A DNA stretch of 64,000 nucleotides from DASSUW01 sp963792385 (GTDB lineage: Bacteria; Actinomycetota; Thermoleophilia; Solirubrobacterales; Solirubrobacteraceae). Shown here piece after piece: positions 25,223 to 34,057 of the stretch. The notes beneath the pieces are model-generated. The model had not been told where the DNA came from and made no database searches. It was given only the letters and a program-made list of their open reading frames with translations. The translations under genes and the position numbers were made by a program. Location: the NCBI GenBank assembly GCA_963792385.1, contig CAWBVZ010000012.1, positions 744,001 to 808,000 of the forward strand, in the 5' to 3' direction. Numbering within the stretch: the stretch's first letter is position 1; the number at the start of each line of letters is the position of its first letter.

Positions 25223-26470
25223 ATGACCAGCCTAGTTGCCGCCGAGAGCGGGATCGACTTCACCGTCCCGCGCGAGCTCGCGGAGCTCGTCGCGCGCGTG
25301 CGCAGGTTTGTGGACGCCGACGTGCTGCCCGCCGAGTCGGAGCTGGAGAACCCTGCCGACGTGCTGGGAGCGTGGCCGGTGGTCGAGCGCCTGCGCGAGC
25401 GCGCTCGCGACCTCGGGATCTACACGCCGCACCTGCCGGAGGCGTACGGCGGCCTCGGCATCGGGGTGCTCGGGATGGCCCTCATCAGCCAGGAGTGCGG
25501 CGTCAGCCAGCTCGCGTCGCTCGCGATCAACGCGATGGCCCCGGACGAGGGAAACATGCATACGCTCCTCCTTGCCGGTACCGAGGAGCAGAAGGAGCGC
25601 TGGCTGCGCCCGCTCGCGGAAGGCAAGATCCGCTCCTGTTTTGCGATGACCGAGCCGGATGTCGCGTCGAGCGATCCGCTGAACCTGACGACGACCGCGC
25701 GACGCGAAGGCGACGAGTTCGTGCTCGATGGTCACAAGTGGTTCATCACGGGCGGCGAGGGCGCGGCCTTCGCGATCGTCGTCGCGCGCACCGGTGAGCC
25801 CGAGCTGCGGCACCGTGCGTACTCGTTGATCATCGTCCCGTGCGACACGCCGGGGTGGGAGATCGTGCGCGATCCCGGGATCATCGGCGCCCACTTCGCG
25901 GGCGGCCATCCAGAGATCCGGCTCACGAACGTCCGCGTGCCGGTGGAGAACCTCCTCGGCGGGGAGGGCGACGGTTTCCTGGTCGCTCAGAAGCGGCTGG
26001 CCGGCGGCCGACTGGCCCACGCCATGCGCTGGATCGGCGTGGCCCAGCGGGCGCTTGATCTCACCGCCGCGAGGCTGCTCGCGCGCGAGGCGTTCGGCCG
26101 CCCGCTCGCCGAGCAGCAGGCCCTCCAGTTCTTTCTCGCCGACTCCGCCATGGATCTCTATGCCTCGCGACTGATGGTGCTGCACACGGCGTGGAAGGTC
26201 GAGCGCGGCCTCCCTCACAGGCAGGAGGTGGCGATGACGAAGACCTACGTATCGGAAGCCTTCGGGCGCGTGATGGACCGCGCCGTCCAGGTCTTCGGCT
26301 CGCACGGCATCGCCACCGACCTTCCAATCGCCCAGTGGTACACCGATGCGCGCGCCGCGCGGATCTACGACGGCGCTTCGGAGGTCCACCGGATGGTCAT
26401 CGCGCGCTCGCTGCTGAAGCTCGCTCAAGCCGGCGAGTCAACCCGTGACGCCTGCGGCGGCGTCGGCTGA
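25223..26470 (+). CDS. Acyl-CoA dehydrogenase, ACAD10/11 (LvaC) type
   Basis: 415 residues with the three ACAD domains: N-terminal helical about 18-130 (LPEAYGGLGIG), beta domain about 135-245 (CFAMTEPDVASSDP, FVLDGHKWFITGGEGA), C-terminal helical about 250-405. The segment holding the catalytic base reads IYDGASEVHR where medium-chain enzymes have YEG, so Asp replaces Glu, a feature of the ACAD10/11 branch that acts on 4-phospho- or 4-hydroxyacyl-CoA in levulinate-type pathways. The partner kinase of that chemistry may be the protein at 36184. Uses FAD and electron transfer flavoprotein. Starts just after operator A. Confidence 0.87.
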   Translation: MTSLVAAESGIDFTVPRELAELVARVRRFVDADVLPAESELENPADVLGAWPVVERLRERARDLGIYTPHLPEAYGGLGIGVLGMALISQECGVSQLASLAINAMAPDEGNMHTLLLAGTEEQKERWLRPLAEGKIRSCFAMTEPDVASSDPLNLTTTARREGDEFVLDGHKWFITGGEGAAFAIVVARTGEPELRHRAYSLIIVPCDTPGWEIVRDPGIIGAHFAGGHPEIRLTNVRVPVENLLGGEGDGFLVAQKRLAGGRLAHAMRWIGVAQRALDLTAARLLAREAFGRPLAEQQALQFFLADSAMDLYASRLMVLHTAWKVERGLPHRQEVAMTKTYVSEAFGRVMDRAVQVFGSHGIATDLPIAQWYTDARAARIYDGASEVHRMVIARSLLKLAQAGESTRDACGGVG

Positions 26471-26491
26471 GCGACGCGCGTCTCCGACCGA

Positions 26492-26505
26492 ACCGACCGG
26501 TCGGA
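26492..26505. promoter_or_regulatory. Operator B (ACCGACCGGTCGGA)
   Basis: Contains the perfect 12-bp palindrome CCGACCGGTCGG (26493-26504), 6 bp upstream of the TTGACA -35 element of the transporter operon. Confidence 0.7.
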
Positions 26506-26510
26506 TCCCC

Positions 26511-26537
26511 TTGACACTCGCTGGCGTCTTGTGTCAA
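26511..26537. promoter_or_regulatory. TTGACAC-N13-GTGTCAA inverted repeat containing the -35 box
   Basis: Perfect 7-bp arms separated by 13 bp. The left arm is also a consensus -35 (TTGACA, 26511-26516); the -10 about 17 bp on (TCAAGG) is poor, so this promoter may need an activator. The symmetry could present a -35 on each strand or a second regulator site between operators B and C. Confidence 0.45.
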
Positions 26538-26556
26538 GGTCCGACTGGCTCGACCG

Positions 26557-26570
26557 ACCGACCGGTTGGA
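26557..26570. promoter_or_regulatory. Operator C (ACCGACCGGTTGGA)
   Basis: Eleven of twelve core positions match the palindrome. Sites B and C flank the predicted promoter, 65 bp centre to centre, allowing looping or cooperative binding. Further down, CCGATT-GAG-AATCGG (26610-26624) forms a separate 6-bp stem in the leader; otherwise 26571-26675 holds only the ribosome site. Confidence 0.65.
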
Positions 26571-26675
26571 CGAGTTGAAAGAGAGACCAAAAGAGGGCCG
26601 TGGCGACGACCGATTGAGAATCGGCCGAGTGATGGCACCTGTCGCCGTGCCTTGGAGGGAGGAGAACGCAGGTCG

Positions 26676-27758
26676 ATGAGCGCCATCGCACCCACCGAAG
26701 GGTCGAACGGAAGTGGTCAGCCCGTTCGATTCTCGGGCTGGGCGTTCCGCTTCCCGGCGCGCTACCGGGTGATCTGGGGCGCCATCGCGCTGCTCGTCGT
26801 GGCCTGCCTCGTCACAGCCCCCGAGGCCCTCAACGGGTCGTCGTTGCGGATCGAGACGCCACTTATCAGCGTGCTCGCGATCGCGGCGCTCGGCCAGTTG
26901 CTGGTGGTCATCATGGGCGGGTTCGACCTGTCGGTGGCAGCGGTCATGTCGTTCAGCAGCGCGTTGCTGCTGCAGATCTCGCAGAGTTCGAACGACAAGC
27001 TCGTGGTCGGGGTGATCGTCGCGCTGCTCGCGGCGACCGGCATCGGCCTCGTGAACGGCCTGCTGGCCGGACCCGCGGGCCTGAACCCGCTGATCGTCAC
27101 GCTCGCCATGGGCGGCGTCGTGTCGGCGGGCGCGCTGCTCATCACGCACGACGGCGTGAGCGTGCTCAGCGCGGAGATCCCACCGCGGGCGGTCGAGTTC
27201 GCCACCGGCTATGTCGGCAGCGTCAGCAATCTGTTGTTCGTCGCGACCGCGCTCGTTCTCCTGGTCGGATTCATGCTCCGGGTCACGACAGTCGGTCGGC
27301 GCTTCCTCGCGGCCGGCAGTAACCCGACCGCCGCCCGCATCGTCGGCATCCCGATCCGGCGCTACCAGGTCGCCAGCTACGCGATCGCCGGTCTCCTTTA
27401 CGGCGTCGCCGGTGTGCTGCTCGCGGCCTTCGTCGAGCGACCCAACCTGAACCTCGGCGATCCATACCTGCTCTCCACGTTCATCGTCGTTGCGCTGGGA
27501 GGCGCGTTGTTCACCGGCGGACCGGCCAGTGCAGTGTCGGCGGCAGGAGGGGCGCTGTTCCTCGTGCTGCTCATCCACTTCCTGGCGATCAAGGGTCTGT
27601 CCGCAGGCGCCCAGTCACTGATTCAGGGGCTCGTCCTCGTCGCGGCGGTGGCGCTCGTCACGGCCCTGGGCGGGCGGCGCGGACGTGCTGATGCATCGCA
27701 GGCGCGAGGACGGCGCGCGCTGTCGCTACTGACCGATCGAAGGAGGGCTCGTACATGA
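26676..27758 (+). CDS. ABC transporter permease (CUT2/RbsC type)
   Basis: 360 residues, about nine to ten membrane segments, BPD_transp_2 family. Motifs: GGFDLSVAAVMSF (the G-DLSVG-like motif of RbsC permeases) and GRRFLAAGSNPTAARIVGIPI (ATPase-contact loop). ATG 26676 follows a strong GGAGGGAGGAGAA; the in-frame region upstream crosses the operators and is not coding. It overlaps the next gene (ATGA). As the downstream protein at 29045 carries its own permease half, the two likely form a heterodimeric channel. Confidence 0.88.
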   Translation: MSAIAPTEGSNGSGQPVRFSGWAFRFPARYRVIWGAIALLVVACLVTAPEALNGSSLRIETPLISVLAIAALGQLLVVIMGGFDLSVAAVMSFSSALLLQISQSSNDKLVVGVIVALLAATGIGLVNGLLAGPAGLNPLIVTLAMGGVVSAGALLITHDGVSVLSAEIPPRAVEFATGYVGSVSNLLFVATALVLLVGFMLRVTTVGRRFLAAGSNPTAARIVGIPIRRYQVASYAIAGLLYGVAGVLLAAFVERPNLNLGDPYLLSTFIVVALGGALFTGGPASAVSAAGGALFLVLLIHFLAIKGLSAGAQSLIQGLVLVAAVALVTALGGRRGRADASQARGRRALSLLTDRRRART

Positions 27759-29032
27759 GGTTCCCAAGCCTGATCCGCCTGCTGCTAGGGGCAGTCGCGG
27801 TGCTGGCGTGCGCCGGACTGCTCGCCGCCTGTGGCGGCGATGACGCCAGCGGCGGTGCCGCCAGTGATGGCGGTGGCTCCAAGCCTGCTGCCGACGCGGA
27901 CGCGCTGCCCGGACAGGATGTCAGCGACGCTGACCTGAAGGAAACGATCAAGAAGGCGTTCTTCGCCGATGTGGCGGTAGACGACATGGACCCGACGCTC
28001 GTCAACGCACTGAAGGTGGCGGCGACACCGCTCACGGCCGAGCAGACGGCCAAGCTCCAGGAATGCATGTCCAGCAACGTCTGCGACACCGGCCACGGTG
28101 ACCTGACCGTCGGCATCGCGGACTCGTTCGGTGGCATCCCGTGGCGCGTGCAGTCGCGGCTCGAGGCGACGGCGCAGGCGCTCGTCTACCCGCAGGTCCG
28201 AAAGATCATCTACACCGACGGCGGCGGCGATCTACAGAAGTCGCTGGCGAACTTCCGCAGCCTGATGTCGCAGAACGTCGACGTGATCACGGGCTACTTC
28301 GACTTCGCCTCGTCGATGCTCCAACTCGTTCGCCAGGCGAACAAGCAGGGCATCGCGGTCGTCACCTACATCGGTCCAGTCCCCGGCGCCAAGGGCGGCG
28401 TCGACATGGCGTCGCAGGTCATCCCGGACCTGTGCGCCATTGGCACCAACATGGCCGACAAGGTCATGGAGACCGGTGGCGAGCACAAGGCAGCGGCGAT
28501 GTTCACGGGCGTCCCGGGCAACTCGTCGGCGACCTGGGAGGACTGCGCTCAGAAGGCATTCGAGGGCAACGGCTGGAAGATCGCCCACAAGGGCTTCACG
28601 AAGTGGACCCCGCAGGGCGAGATCGCCGCCGGCTCCGAACTCATCTCCTCCGGAAAGCCAGTCGACGCGATCCTCTACGACAACACCGGCGCGAACTTCT
28701 TCATTCCGTACGAGCGGGCCAAGGAGCCCACTCCGATCATCACCTCCTGGGCCAACAGCAACCAGTACTACAAGGCGTTCATAGGGCTGCCCGAGGGTTC
28801 GAAGGAGAACTTCATCATCAACGGCCAGACCTGGACGCACCGGATCGCCATGACGGCCGGGATCGAGAAGAAGCTCGGCAAGGAGGTGGCCGGCGACATT
28901 CTGCTGCCGCAGCCGATGGTCGGGGCGACGGAAGCGCTCCCGCTCGTCGAGTCAACGCTCGACAGCCTGCCGCTCGGTTACACGGCACCGACGTTCTCGC
29001 CCGAAGCGGTAGTGCAGCAGGTACTCAAGTAG
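27755..29032 (+). CDS. ABC transporter substrate-binding lipoprotein
   Basis: 425 residues. Signal with lipobox LAAC-G, a Gly/Ser/Ala linker, an extra N-terminal segment (about 50-115, with two Cys, ECMSSNVCDTG), then a periplasmic-binding fold of the CUT2 class (VGIADSFGGIPWR, NVDVITGYFDFASSML, VVTYIGPVPG). The binding pocket region differs from classic ribose or xylose proteins, so the ligand may not be a sugar. Coupled to the permease upstream and 12 bp before the fused ATPase-permease gene. The regulon context suggests uptake of the compound degraded by the genes that follow. Confidence 0.85.
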   Translation: MRFPSLIRLLLGAVAVLACAGLLAACGGDDASGGAASDGGGSKPAADADALPGQDVSDADLKETIKKAFFADVAVDDMDPTLVNALKVAATPLTAEQTAKLQECMSSNVCDTGHGDLTVGIADSFGGIPWRVQSRLEATAQALVYPQVRKIIYTDGGGDLQKSLANFRSLMSQNVDVITGYFDFASSMLQLVRQANKQGIAVVTYIGPVPGAKGGVDMASQVIPDLCAIGTNMADKVMETGGEHKAAAMFTGVPGNSSATWEDCAQKAFEGNGWKIAHKGFTKWTPQGEIAAGSELISSGKPVDAILYDNTGANFFIPYERAKEPTPIITSWANSNQYYKAFIGLPEGSKENFIINGQTWTHRIAMTAGIEKKLGKEVAGDILLPQPMVGATEALPLVESTLDSLPLGYTAPTFSPEAVVQQVLK

Positions 29033-29044
29033 CGGGCCGGGCCC

Positions 29045-31591
29045 GTGACCGATGGCATGAGCGACACAACCCTCGACAAGGCGCCGGCCGGCGGTCCGGC
29101 CGGCGCCGCGGGTCCTGCCAGCGTGGCACTGCGCCTCGAGGGCGTGAGCAAGTCCTTCCCGGGTGTGCGCGCGCTGTCTGAGGTGAACGTGGAGTGCCGG
29201 GCCGGCACCGTGCATGCCTTGGTCGGCGAGAACGGCTCGGGCAAGTCGACGCTCGTGAAAGTCGCGTGCGGCGTGCTGCGGCCGGACGAAGGGACCGTCA
29301 CGATCGCCGGCTCCGAGCTGACGCGTGCGTCGGCGCGGGCGGCGCGCCGGCTCGGGCTTTACGCCGCCTATCAGGACACTGCGCTCGTAGCGGACATGAC
29401 GGTGCTCGAGAACGTGATGCTCTCGTTCACGGGGAGCGCCGGACATGCGGGGCCGCTCAAGCGCGCGCAGGTGGGCCGGCTGCTCGAGCCTTACGACCTC
29501 GGCGTCCGGCTCGACACGCGGGTCGCGAACCTGAGCCCGGGGAAGCGGCAGTTGCTGGAGGTAGTGCGGGCGCTGCTGCACTCGCCGCGGATCCTGCTGC
29601 TCGACGAGCCGACTGCCACGCTCGATGCGAACAGCATCGCGCGCTTGGAGACGATGATCGGCCGCGCGCGCGACGCGGGCGTGGCCATCCTCTACATCAG
29701 CCACCGCCTCGAGGAGGTCGAGCGCCTGGCCGACGAGGTGACCGTCCTCCGCGATGGCGAGATCCACGGGCACTACACGGGCGGAGGATGGTCGGTCCCA
29801 GAGGTCGTCGCGCTGATGGTCGGCGCACCGGTCGACCTCAGCTTCCCCGACAAGGCTGCCGACCTCGGCAACGCCGCCGAGGCGCTGCGCGTCAGCGAGT
29901 TCTCGGGCGCCGGGTTCGGGCCGGTCGAGCTCTCGGTCCGCCACGGCGAGATCGTCGGTATCGGCGGCGCCGAAGGCAATGGCCAGCGTCAGCTCGTGCG
30001 CGCGCTCGTCGGGCTCCAATCCGCCGACGGCGCCGTCGCGCTCGACGGGTCACCGACGCAGATCCCCTCACCGGCCGCGGCGCTGCAGGCCGGCGTTCGC
30101 TTCCTCAGCGGCGATCGCGTGGCAGAGTCGATCTTCGCTGACATGTCCGTGATGAACAACGCGACGGTGTCGGCGCTCGATCAACTGAGCCGGTTCGGCA
30201 CGATCCGACGCGACTCCGAGCGCCGGCTGTTCGAGCCGGCCGTGTCCACACTCGGGATCGTCGCCGCATCGCCCGATCAGCCGATCCGCGAGCTGTCCGG
30301 CGGCAACCAGCAGAAGACCGTGATGGCGCGCGCCATCATCGATCCCGCGCGGGTGCTCGTCGTCGACGAGCCAACCCAAGGCGTCGATGCGATGTCCCGC
30401 ATCGACATCTACCGAGCGCTGCGTGACCAGGCCGACAGCGGCTGCGGGATCCTCGTCAACTCGTCTGATTCGCTCGAACTCGCCGGGCTCTGCGATCGGG
30501 TCTACGTCGTCTCGCGCGGGATGATCACCGAGGAACTATCAGGCGACGCGCTCACGGAGTCCGCAGTCGTCCAAGGCTTCGTATCGACGGCTGGCCGGGA
30601 TGCTCGGCGGGGCGACGACGACGCGCACCCGGCGCTGCGGTCGGCCGCCTCCGTCGTGGCGGCTCCGTGGTTTCCGCTCACTGCAGTCCTGCTGCTGATC
30701 GTTCTCGTCGGCGCCTATGCGCAGGCGCGCTCGGAGTTCTTCCTCGGAACCGCGAACCTGAACGCGCTGCTGGCGCTAAGCCTGCCGCTGATCGTCGTGG
30801 CGATCGGCCAGCAGGTGGCGCTGCTCGCGCGCGGGTTCGACATCTCGGTCGGCGCGATGATGAGCCTCACCGTCGTGATGGCCTCGTTCAGCATCACGAG
30901 CGAGTCGCTCGCAGCCATCATCCCCGGCCTGCTGCTGGTGCTCGCGCTCGGCTGCACCGTCGGGCTCGTGAACGGCTTCGTGGTACGCGTCCTCAACGTC
31001 AACGCGATCATCGCCACGATCGGCATGCTCGGGATCCTCAACGGCATCGCGCTGATGCGCCGTCCTGAGCCCGGCGGGCTGATCAGCCCGCAGCTCACCA
31101 CTCTTCTGCTCGGCCAGATCGGGTTCGTCCCCGTGGCATTCGTCGTGATCGTCCTGGTCGCCGTCGGCGCTCAGGTCGCACTGCTCCACACGGGCGCAGG
31201 GCTTGAGCTGCGCGCAACCGGATTCAATGAGGAGGCGGCCAACCGCCTCGGCGTGCGCGTCACCGCGATCAAGATCGGCGCGTTCGCCGCGTGCTCGACG
31301 ATCGCTGCCGTCGCGGGGCTTTTCCTCGCTGCGCAGACCGGCATCGGATCGCCGGGCATCGGCGACAGCTACGCGCTCCTGAGCATCGCTGCGTGCGTGA
31401 TCGGCGGAGCGAGCCTGGGCGGCGGCCGCGGATCGTTCGTCGGCTGCCTCGTCGCCGGCGTGTTCCTTTCGCTGCTGGTCAACATCGCGCCGCTGCTCCA
31501 GTTGTCGCCTTCCTACAGCCAGCTCATAACGGGTCTGCTCACGCTGCTGGCTGTGCTGGCGTACACCCTCAACCGGCGCGCGGCGCGCTGA
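29045..31591 (+). CDS. Fused ABC transporter: two ATPase domains plus permease in one chain
   Basis: 848 residues. NBD1 about 28-260: Walker A GENGSGKST, atypical signature LSPGKRQLLE, Walker B ILLLDEPTATL, switch ISHR. NBD2 about 285-520: degenerate Walker A GGAEGNGQRQ (as in RbsA), good signature LSGGNQQKTVMARA, Walker B VLVVDEPTQGVD. From about 545 to the end is an RbsC-like permease with RGFDISVGAMMSL and LRATGFNEEAANRLGVRV. It thus joins RbsA and RbsC, which are normally separate proteins. GTG 29045 or ATG 29057 are both possible starts. Together with the permease at 26676 and the binding protein it makes a complete importer. Confidence 0.9.
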   Translation: MTDGMSDTTLDKAPAGGPAGAAGPASVALRLEGVSKSFPGVRALSEVNVECRAGTVHALVGENGSGKSTLVKVACGVLRPDEGTVTIAGSELTRASARAARRLGLYAAYQDTALVADMTVLENVMLSFTGSAGHAGPLKRAQVGRLLEPYDLGVRLDTRVANLSPGKRQLLEVVRALLHSPRILLLDEPTATLDANSIARLETMIGRARDAGVAILYISHRLEEVERLADEVTVLRDGEIHGHYTGGGWSVPEVVALMVGAPVDLSFPDKAADLGNAAEALRVSEFSGAGFGPVELSVRHGEIVGIGGAEGNGQRQLVRALVGLQSADGAVALDGSPTQIPSPAAALQAGVRFLSGDRVAESIFADMSVMNNATVSALDQLSRFGTIRRDSERRLFEPAVSTLGIVAASPDQPIRELSGGNQQKTVMARAIIDPARVLVVDEPTQGVDAMSRIDIYRALRDQADSGCGILVNSSDSLELAGLCDRVYVVSRGMITEELSGDALTESAVVQGFVSTAGRDARRGDDDAHPALRSAASVVAAPWFPLTAVLLLIVLVGAYAQARSEFFLGTANLNALLALSLPLIVVAIGQQVALLARGFDISVGAMMSLTVVMASFSITSESLAAIIPGLLLVLALGCTVGLVNGFVVRVLNVNAIIATIGMLGILNGIALMRRPEPGGLISPQLTTLLLGQIGFVPVAFVVIVLVAVGAQVALLHTGAGLELRATGFNEEAANRLGVRVTAIKIGAFAACSTIAAVAGLFLAAQTGIGSPGIGDSYALLSIAACVIGGASLGGGRGSFVGCLVAGVFLSLLVNIAPLLQLSPSYSQLITGLLTLLAVLAYTLNRRAAR

Positions 31592-31616
31592 TGTACCGCC
31601 CGGCCGGATCGAAAAG

Positions 31617-31637
31617 CCGACCAACTGGACGGTCGGT
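31617..31637. promoter_or_regulatory. Operator D upstream of the carboxylase operon
   Basis: Half-sites CCGACC (31617-31622) and GGTCGG (31631-31636) are spaced by 8 bp; read in normal spacing, ACTGGACGGTCGGT (31624-31637) matches 9 of 12 core positions. It lies 57 bp before the HyuB start. Confidence 0.5.
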
Positions 31638-31693
31638 AGAGTGTGCTCGAAGGTCCCCCTCGTGCGAGCCGCCGTGCTCAGGAGGTCTCTCTG

Positions 31694-34024
31694 ATGGCAG
31701 TTGAAGAAGTCGTGGAGCCCGGCGTCGTCCCCGACCCGTACGTGTGGGATGGCCGACGCCATTCCTACCGCTCGGCGGACGACTGGCTCGACCACGTGTC
31801 TCCCAAGCTCGAGCTCTACTACGAGATCGACGACGACCTTGACCCGGTCACGTTCGAGGTGATCCGCAACCGGCTCTGGACGATCAACCTCGCCCACGGC
31901 GAGGCGCTGACGCGTATCTCGGGCTCGCCCACCTTCCAGGCGCTGGACTTCAACATGTCGATCCTCACCGAGACCGGTGAGCTGGCGATGAACGCGCCGT
32001 TTCTTCAGTACCTGAACTCGGGCGCACCGCTGACGATCCGTTTCATCATGGAGAACTACAGCGGCGAGCCCGGGATCGACGAGGGCGATGCGTTCGTCGG
32101 TAACGACCCGTGGGTCGGCGCCGCGCATCAGATGGACGTTCTGATCGCCCAGCCTGTGTTCGTGGACGGCAAGCTCTTCGCCTGGGTCTCGAACGCCGGC
32201 CACCAATATGACCTTGGCGGTGTCGTGCCGGGAGGATGGCCGCAGAGCGCCGTCGACGTCTTCAGCGACCCTGTCCTGTTCAGCCCGTTCAAGCTGATCG
32301 AGCGCGGCGTCATGCGCAAGGACCTCGAGCAGATGTACCGGCGCCAATCGCGCGTGCCGGACCTCACTGCGCTCGACCTGCGCGCGCAGCTCGCCGGCTG
32401 CCGCTTCGCCACCGAGCAGATCCAGGAGGCGTGCCGCCAGTTTGGCGCGCCGACCGTCAGGGCGGCCATGAAGCGGATCCTCGACAACGCGCAGCGCGCG
32501 TTCGCGGAGAAGCTGCGCAAGATCCCCGACGGCAAGTGGAGCGAGGTCCGCTACTTCGACGAGAAGCTCCCGGGCGACCGCACGACGCACCGGATGCAGG
32601 TCAACGTCACCAAGCACGGCGACACGCTGACGATCGACAACGAGGGCACCGACGAGCAGGCCGAGGGCCCGAATGGCTTCGTCTTCACCGGGTTCGCGGG
32701 CTCCGTCATGGGTGTGGTGGCGGTAACCATGCTCTACGAGCAGATGTTCTCGATCGGCGGCGCAACCCGTCAGATCGACTTCGCGCCGACGCCCGGCCTG
32801 CTCACCTGCTGCGACTACCCGGCGGCGGTCAGTGGCGGCGTGATGAACATCCTCTGCCACCAGAACGCGCTGATGAACGTGATCAGCCGCATGCTGTCCT
32901 GCGACCCCGAGCTCAAGAAGGACGTCATCGGCGCCGGTCCCGAATGGCCGCTGCTCGTGTTCGCCGGCACCGATGACCGCGGCAATTACTTCGGCACTGC
33001 GCTGATGGACGCGGTGGCGATGGGGTCGGGCGCGCGTTCCTACAAGGACGGCGTCGATACGAGCGGCCCGGCGTGGAGCCCGCTCATCAAGTTGCTCAAC
33101 GTCGAGAACAGCGAGCAGTGGTATCCGGTCGTCTACCTCTACCGCCGCGAGCTGCGCGACGGCGCCGGGGCGGGACGCTGGCGCGGCGGCACCGGCATGG
33201 AGTTCGGCGTTACGCCGTATCGGGCCAAGGCGATCGAGGCCATCACGAACACGGGCGGCATGGGCGTCTCCACGCATGGCGGCCCCGGCCTCTTCGGCGG
33301 CTACCCATCGCCGACGGCGCGCTACTACATCGCGCGCGGAACGAACCTCGAGCAGCTGTTCAACGACCGCATCCTGCCGGCCGACATCGATGACCTCGAG
33401 GCGGACGAGCACATCCTGCTGCGCGGCAAGTCGAACGGGACGCCGCTGCTCCCCGGCGACGTGTTCGAGTCGACCTTCACGGGCGGCGGCGGCTACGGCG
33501 ATCCGCTCGAGCGCGAGCCTGACCGTGTCGCGCGCGACGTCGAGCTGGGCTACGTCTCGACCGAGGCGGCCGCGAGCCTGTACGGCGTGGCGGTTGCTGA
33601 GGACGGCACGCTCGACGCCGATGCAACCGCCCGTCTCCGCGACGAGATCCACGCCGGCCGAGCCGCGTGGCGGCCGGCGATCGAGGTCGTGGGCGGCGCG
33701 GCGAGCGAGCCGAGCTCACCGGCGACCGGCGAGCCGCCGCGGGCGGTGCATGAGTACCTCGTCACTCGCGACGAAGGCCCGCATCGAGTGCTCGCCTGCT
33801 CGCGCTGTGACCACGTCGTGTCCGACTACCGCGAGAACTACAAGGTCGGATTGCTCGCCGAGCAGGGTCCGGTGACCGTGATCCCGCTCGTGATCGATCC
33901 GAGCTTCTTCCTGGACGACGAGATGGTCTTCCGGCGCTTCTGCTGTCCGAGCTGTCACGTGCAGATGACGACCGAGCTCGTCAAGGTCGACGAGCCGCTC
34001 CTGAGCGAGTTCCGCTTCGCGTGA
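31694..34024 (+). CDS. HyuB-type carboxylase subunit fused to a gamma-like zinc-ribbon domain
   Basis: 776 residues. Residues about 45-600 form a hydantoinase B/oxoprolinase domain (DPVTFEVIRNRLWTIN, GDAFVGNDPWVGAAHQMDV, GAGRWRGGTG, GGGGYGDPLEREP), the large-subunit fold of acetone and acetophenone carboxylases. An additional C-terminal part (about 680-776) has paired cysteines CSRC (702, 705) and CCPSC (750-754) and ends in a beta-rich segment like the small gamma subunit of acetone/acetophenone carboxylase, which is normally a separate protein. This points to ATP-dependent carboxylation of a ketone rather than hydantoin or 5-oxoproline hydrolysis. ATG 31694 follows CAGGAGGT. First gene of a long operon. 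Confidence 0.85.
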   Translation: MAVEEVVEPGVVPDPYVWDGRRHSYRSADDWLDHVSPKLELYYEIDDDLDPVTFEVIRNRLWTINLAHGEALTRISGSPTFQALDFNMSILTETGELAMNAPFLQYLNSGAPLTIRFIMENYSGEPGIDEGDAFVGNDPWVGAAHQMDVLIAQPVFVDGKLFAWVSNAGHQYDLGGVVPGGWPQSAVDVFSDPVLFSPFKLIERGVMRKDLEQMYRRQSRVPDLTALDLRAQLAGCRFATEQIQEACRQFGAPTVRAAMKRILDNAQRAFAEKLRKIPDGKWSEVRYFDEKLPGDRTTHRMQVNVTKHGDTLTIDNEGTDEQAEGPNGFVFTGFAGSVMGVVAVTMLYEQMFSIGGATRQIDFAPTPGLLTCCDYPAAVSGGVMNILCHQNALMNVISRMLSCDPELKKDVIGAGPEWPLLVFAGTDDRGNYFGTALMDAVAMGSGARSYKDGVDTSGPAWSPLIKLLNVENSEQWYPVVYLYRRELRDGAGAGRWRGGTGMEFGVTPYRAKAIEAITNTGGMGVSTHGGPGLFGGYPSPTARYYIARGTNLEQLFNDRILPADIDDLEADEHILLRGKSNGTPLLPGDVFESTFTGGGGYGDPLEREPDRVARDVELGYVSTEAAASLYGVAVAEDGTLDADATARLRDEIHAGRAAWRPAIEVVGGAASEPSSPATGEPPRAVHEYLVTRDEGPHRVLACSRCDHVVSDYRENYKVGLLAEQGPVTVIPLVIDPSFFLDDEMVFRRFCCPSCHVQMTTELVKVDEPLLSEFRFA

Positions 34025-34057
34025 GCGGGCGGCAAACGAAAGAGGCTGAGAGGGAAC

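Noticed and set aside
29045..31591. Two separate genes (RbsA and RbsC) instead of a fusion
   Set aside because: The frame is open across the junction with a plausible linker and no stop or internal ribosome site seen.
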